Source: REEB470 sp032117095
GTDB taxonomy: Bacteria > Bacillota > Bacilli > Paenibacillales > YIM-B00363
Assembly (NCBI GenBank): GCA_032117095.1
Contig: JAULZZ010000021.1
Coordinates: forward strand, 1 to 16,102
Reading direction: 5' to 3'
DNA length: 16,102 bases
Under the pieces are notes generated by a model that was given only the letters and a program-made list of their open reading frames with translations, was not told the DNA's origin and searched no databases. This document shows, piece after piece, positions 14,308 to 16,102 of this stretch (positions within the stretch are counted from its first letter, which is position 1; each line of letters begins with the position of its first letter). The position numbers and the translations under genes are program-made.

Positions 14308-15153
14308 ATGAAGCACACACAAGAAAACAATACGGCGCATCCATGGCGAAAAAAAGCCGTCTTTTTTGATCTGGATGACACGCTGTATTGGGACGATCGG
14401 GCCATCACAGAAACATTTGAGAACGTGTGTGACCATGCACAGCAACGGTATGGCATTGCAGCCGAAGTCGTACAAAAAGCTGTGCGACAAGCAGCATTTC
14501 AAACGTATGCCACGTATGAAACATACCCGTTTACTGTACAAATCGGAATCAATCCGCTCGAAGCGCTGTGGGGACGTTTTGTGGCGGGAGAACATCCGAT
14601 GTTCCGCCAACTTGAAGCGATCGCCCCAATGTATCGTCACGCCGCATGGCATCAAGGACTGCGTCACGTGGGCATCGACGACAAACCGTTTGCGATACAG
14701 CTTGCTGAGCAATTTTTTGCGTTGCGCCGAAGCATACATTACGTGTATGACGATACCTATGCTGTACTAGATCACATGTACGGTCACGTTCCGTTGCTCC
14801 TCCTCACGAACGGATCGCCTGATTTACAACGGGAGAAGTTAGCTGGTGTACCAAAACTCGCTACGTATTTTGAACACATCGTCATTTCGGGAGAATTTGG
14901 CAATGGAAAACCTGCGCCTGCGTTATTCCAGTACGCACTCGATAAAATGGGCGTCGATGCGTGCGATGTGATGATGGTCGGCGATAAATTGACGACGGAC
15001 ATTCAAGGGGCTTTGTACGTGGGGATGGAAAATATATGGATTCGAAGACATGCGACAAATCCGCAAACGACCATCGTGCCAACGCATACGGTTTCTTCCT
15101 TGCAAGATACGCTCCCGTTGCTCATGACTTCCCTGTCCGAATACGAATCATAG
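14308..15153 (+). CDS. HAD-superfamily hydrolase (subfamily IA)
   Basis: A 281-aa phosphatase-type protein. Motif I is FFDLDDTLY (19-27), with nucleophile Asp21 and acid/base Asp23. Motif II is LLTNGS (Thr167), motif III Lys201 in GNGKPAPALF, and motif IV GDKLTTDIQGA (225-235), with Asp226 and Asp231 for Mg binding. The helical cap lies between motifs I and II (about 30-150), typical of subfamily IA. The layout resembles YjjG/YsaA-type nucleotidases or phosphatases, but the substrate cannot be read from sequence. The start is ATG 14308, with GGGGGAG about 8 nt upstream; the in-frame GTG 14278 falls inside the LexA-box-like site and lacks an RBS. It is divergent from lexA, so SOS control is possible but unproven. 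Confidence 0.85.
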   Translation: MKHTQENNTAHPWRKKAVFFDLDDTLYWDDRAITETFENVCDHAQQRYGIAAEVVQKAVRQAAFQTYATYETYPFTVQIGINPLEALWGRFVAGEHPMFRQLEAIAPMYRHAAWHQGLRHVGIDDKPFAIQLAEQFFALRRSIHYVYDDTYAVLDHMYGHVPLLLLTNGSPDLQREKLAGVPKLATYFEHIVISGEFGNGKPAPALFQYALDKMGVDACDVMMVGDKLTTDIQGALYVGMENIWIRRHATNPQTTIVPTHTVSSLQDTLPLLMTSLSEYES

Positions 15154-15164
15154 GAGAGCCAAAT

Positions 15165-15719
15165 TTACTCGGGGATGTCCGTCGTGTCGACGGTCTGTTC
15201 ATGGTATGGATGGGCAATCCAGCCGTCTGTTTCGATAAACAGACGAATCGCCACGACTTGGCGATCTTCGCGTAACGTGAAGGAATGCGCCGTGTGTTCG
15301 GGCACCGAGATCACATCGCCCACTTCGAGCATCACATCAAAATACCCGATCGTGCCGTGACCACGGACAATGAAGATGCCCGTTCCTCCTACGATCGCAC
15401 GTACTTCATCTTCGGTGTGTGTATGGATTTGGGCGAATTTTTGGAGGAGGTCCGCCAAATGTGGCGTTGCTTCGGATAAGGCGACAACGTCCCATGTCTT
15501 ATAATGTCTCCGCTGCGCCAAATCGGCAATCTCATGTGCGAACGTCGTAAGAATTTGTTGCTTTTCTTCGTCTGTCAACACAAATTTATTCTGTAATGAC
15601 GAGGGCAATTTGGTGGTGTCCCAGCTTTCATAAAATATGTGCTGCCCGTCTAGAAATTCGATCACTTTGCTTTTTTCTGTGATGTGTTCATTCGTGTTGT
15701 GCAAACGAATTTGTACCAT
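15165..15719 (-). CDS. mtnD: Acireductone dioxygenase (methionine salvage)
   Basis: A 184-aa cupin that oxidises the acireductone intermediate of the methylthioadenosine cycle. With iron it yields the 2-keto acid precursor of methionine plus formate; the nickel form gives an off-pathway product. The metal ligands are visible as H99-x-H101-x3-E105 in IHTHTEDEVR and His145 in HTAHSF. The N-terminal half (VQIRLHNTNEHI, FYESWDTTKLP) is ARD-like. AAAAGGAGG lies about 11 nt before ATG 15719, inside a short GGAGG-CC-CCTCC dyad. No other mtn genes are in the window, and no SAM-I riboswitch core was recognised upstream. Its stop is 11 nt from the convergent HAD stop. Confidence 0.92.
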   Translation of the reverse strand: MVQIRLHNTNEHITEKSKVIEFLDGQHIFYESWDTTKLPSSLQNKFVLTDEEKQQILTTFAHEIADLAQRRHYKTWDVVALSEATPHLADLLQKFAQIHTHTEDEVRAIVGGTGIFIVRGHGTIGYFDVMLEVGDVISVPEHTAHSFTLREDRQVVAIRLFIETDGWIAHPYHEQTVDTTDIPE

Positions 15720-15830
15720 GCGGGAGGGGCCTCCTTTTCTATGCTAGAGCGTGTATGATGGAACGGTAACAGGGTGTCTCTGCCCTGCACCAAGCGAGCG
15801 AAAAAGACAGCGAGGACGAACAACGCATTT

Positions 15831-15859
15831 AGGATAGCAAACTACAGTTCGACTGTCAA
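15831..15859 (-). promoter_or_regulatory. Putative mtnD promoter with operator-like palindrome
   Basis: On the minus strand a perfect TTGACA (15854-15859), 17-nt spacer and TATCCT (15831-15836). A 13-bp palindrome ACAGT-TCG-ACTGT (15844-15856) overlaps the -35 and spacer, a position typical of a repressor site. The leader to the mtnD ATG would be about 105 nt and contains a CAGGG/CCCTG hairpin. Confidence 0.6.
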
Positions 15860-15940
15860 ACAAGCAAGAACAATTTATACCCCGTACAGCAATGTCCTTC
15901 TCTTCTGCGCACGTGAAAAACAGTGGGACGAAAGCACTTT

Positions 15941-15977
15941 ATACTAAAACACTGATTAAAAACATCTATGCATAGCG
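15941..15977 (-). repeat. Copy B of the 36-37 bp dispersed inverted repeat
   Basis: Reverse complement of the 4241-4276 sequence: identical 18-base core (15953-15970), conserved CGCT and AGTAT edges, a few internal differences. Next to it, GGTAGTTGTC and GATAGTTGTC form a short direct repeat (about 15975-15996). Confidence 0.75.
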
Positions 15978-16013
15978 GTAGTTGTCAAGATAGTTGTCGC
16001 TTTCTCGCAAAAA

Positions 16014-16102
16014 CTACACGGCTGTTGGGATGGAGATTTCAAGTGCCGTATGCTGACCATAACAAGCTTGGATAAACGAACTTTTCCATTTCCAAAAATG
16101 CA
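16014..16102 (-). CDS. Possible C-terminus of an unrecognised protein running off the right edge
   Basis: On the minus strand one frame is open from the window edge to a TAG at 16014-16016 (28 codons, ending ALEISIPTAV). Another frame, open for about 20 codons, is also possible. The product is not recognised. Its closeness to repeat copy B would fit a transposase end, but 28 codons are too few to tell coding from chance. Confidence 0.25.
   Translation of the reverse strand, partial: HFWKWKSSFIQACYGQHTALEISIPTAV

Overview
The window looks like chromosomal DNA of an endospore-forming member of the Bacilli (Bacillota). The evidence is a germination protease gene (gpr), the ynbB-glnR-glnA order known from Bacillus, a Bacillus-type LexA with a matching operator-like site, a YugN-family gene, and strong AGGAGG-type ribosome binding sites. 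GC content is moderate, and ACG, GCG and GTG codons are favoured. No species can be named from the sequence alone.

Left end (1-4303). One very long open frame runs in from the left edge. Its product is a repetitive, surface-type protein: a Pro/Thr-rich linker, three Ig-like repeats, a SUMF1/FGE-like domain, four more repeats and a second SUMF1/FGE-like domain. The last 120 or so bases abandon the gene's codon habit and become a run of NNC codons ending in GFRLAR. This is what the variable region of a diversity-generating retroelement (DGR) target is expected to look like. No reverse transcriptase or template repeat is visible here. Downstream are a 12-bp tandem duplication and three tall, nearly perfect hairpins in about 150 bp.

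Housekeeping block (4304-15719). On the minus strand, a YugN-family gene is followed by an FtsW/SpoVE-type SEDS glycosyltransferase gene. Rightward are argG-argH (last two steps of arginine synthesis), gpr (spore protease), ynbB (PLP enzyme of the methionine gamma-lyase/aluminium-resistance family) and glnR-glnA (nitrogen regulator and glutamine synthetase). Then come lexA (minus), a HAD hydrolase gene (plus) and mtnD (minus, methionine salvage). Promoters can be proposed for yugN, argG (two), glnRA, lexA and mtnD; the lexA promoter carries a LexA-box-like site over its -35.

Non-coding structure. The argG leader holds nested inverted repeats. The 10-mer ATACGAATCA occurs four times, twice in the argG leader and twice at gene ends, and two 13-mers are shared between the argG and glnR promoter regions. 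A 36-37 bp sequence near 4.25 kb recurs inverted near 15.96 kb, next to an open frame that leaves the right edge. That could mark the boundary of a repeated or mobile element.
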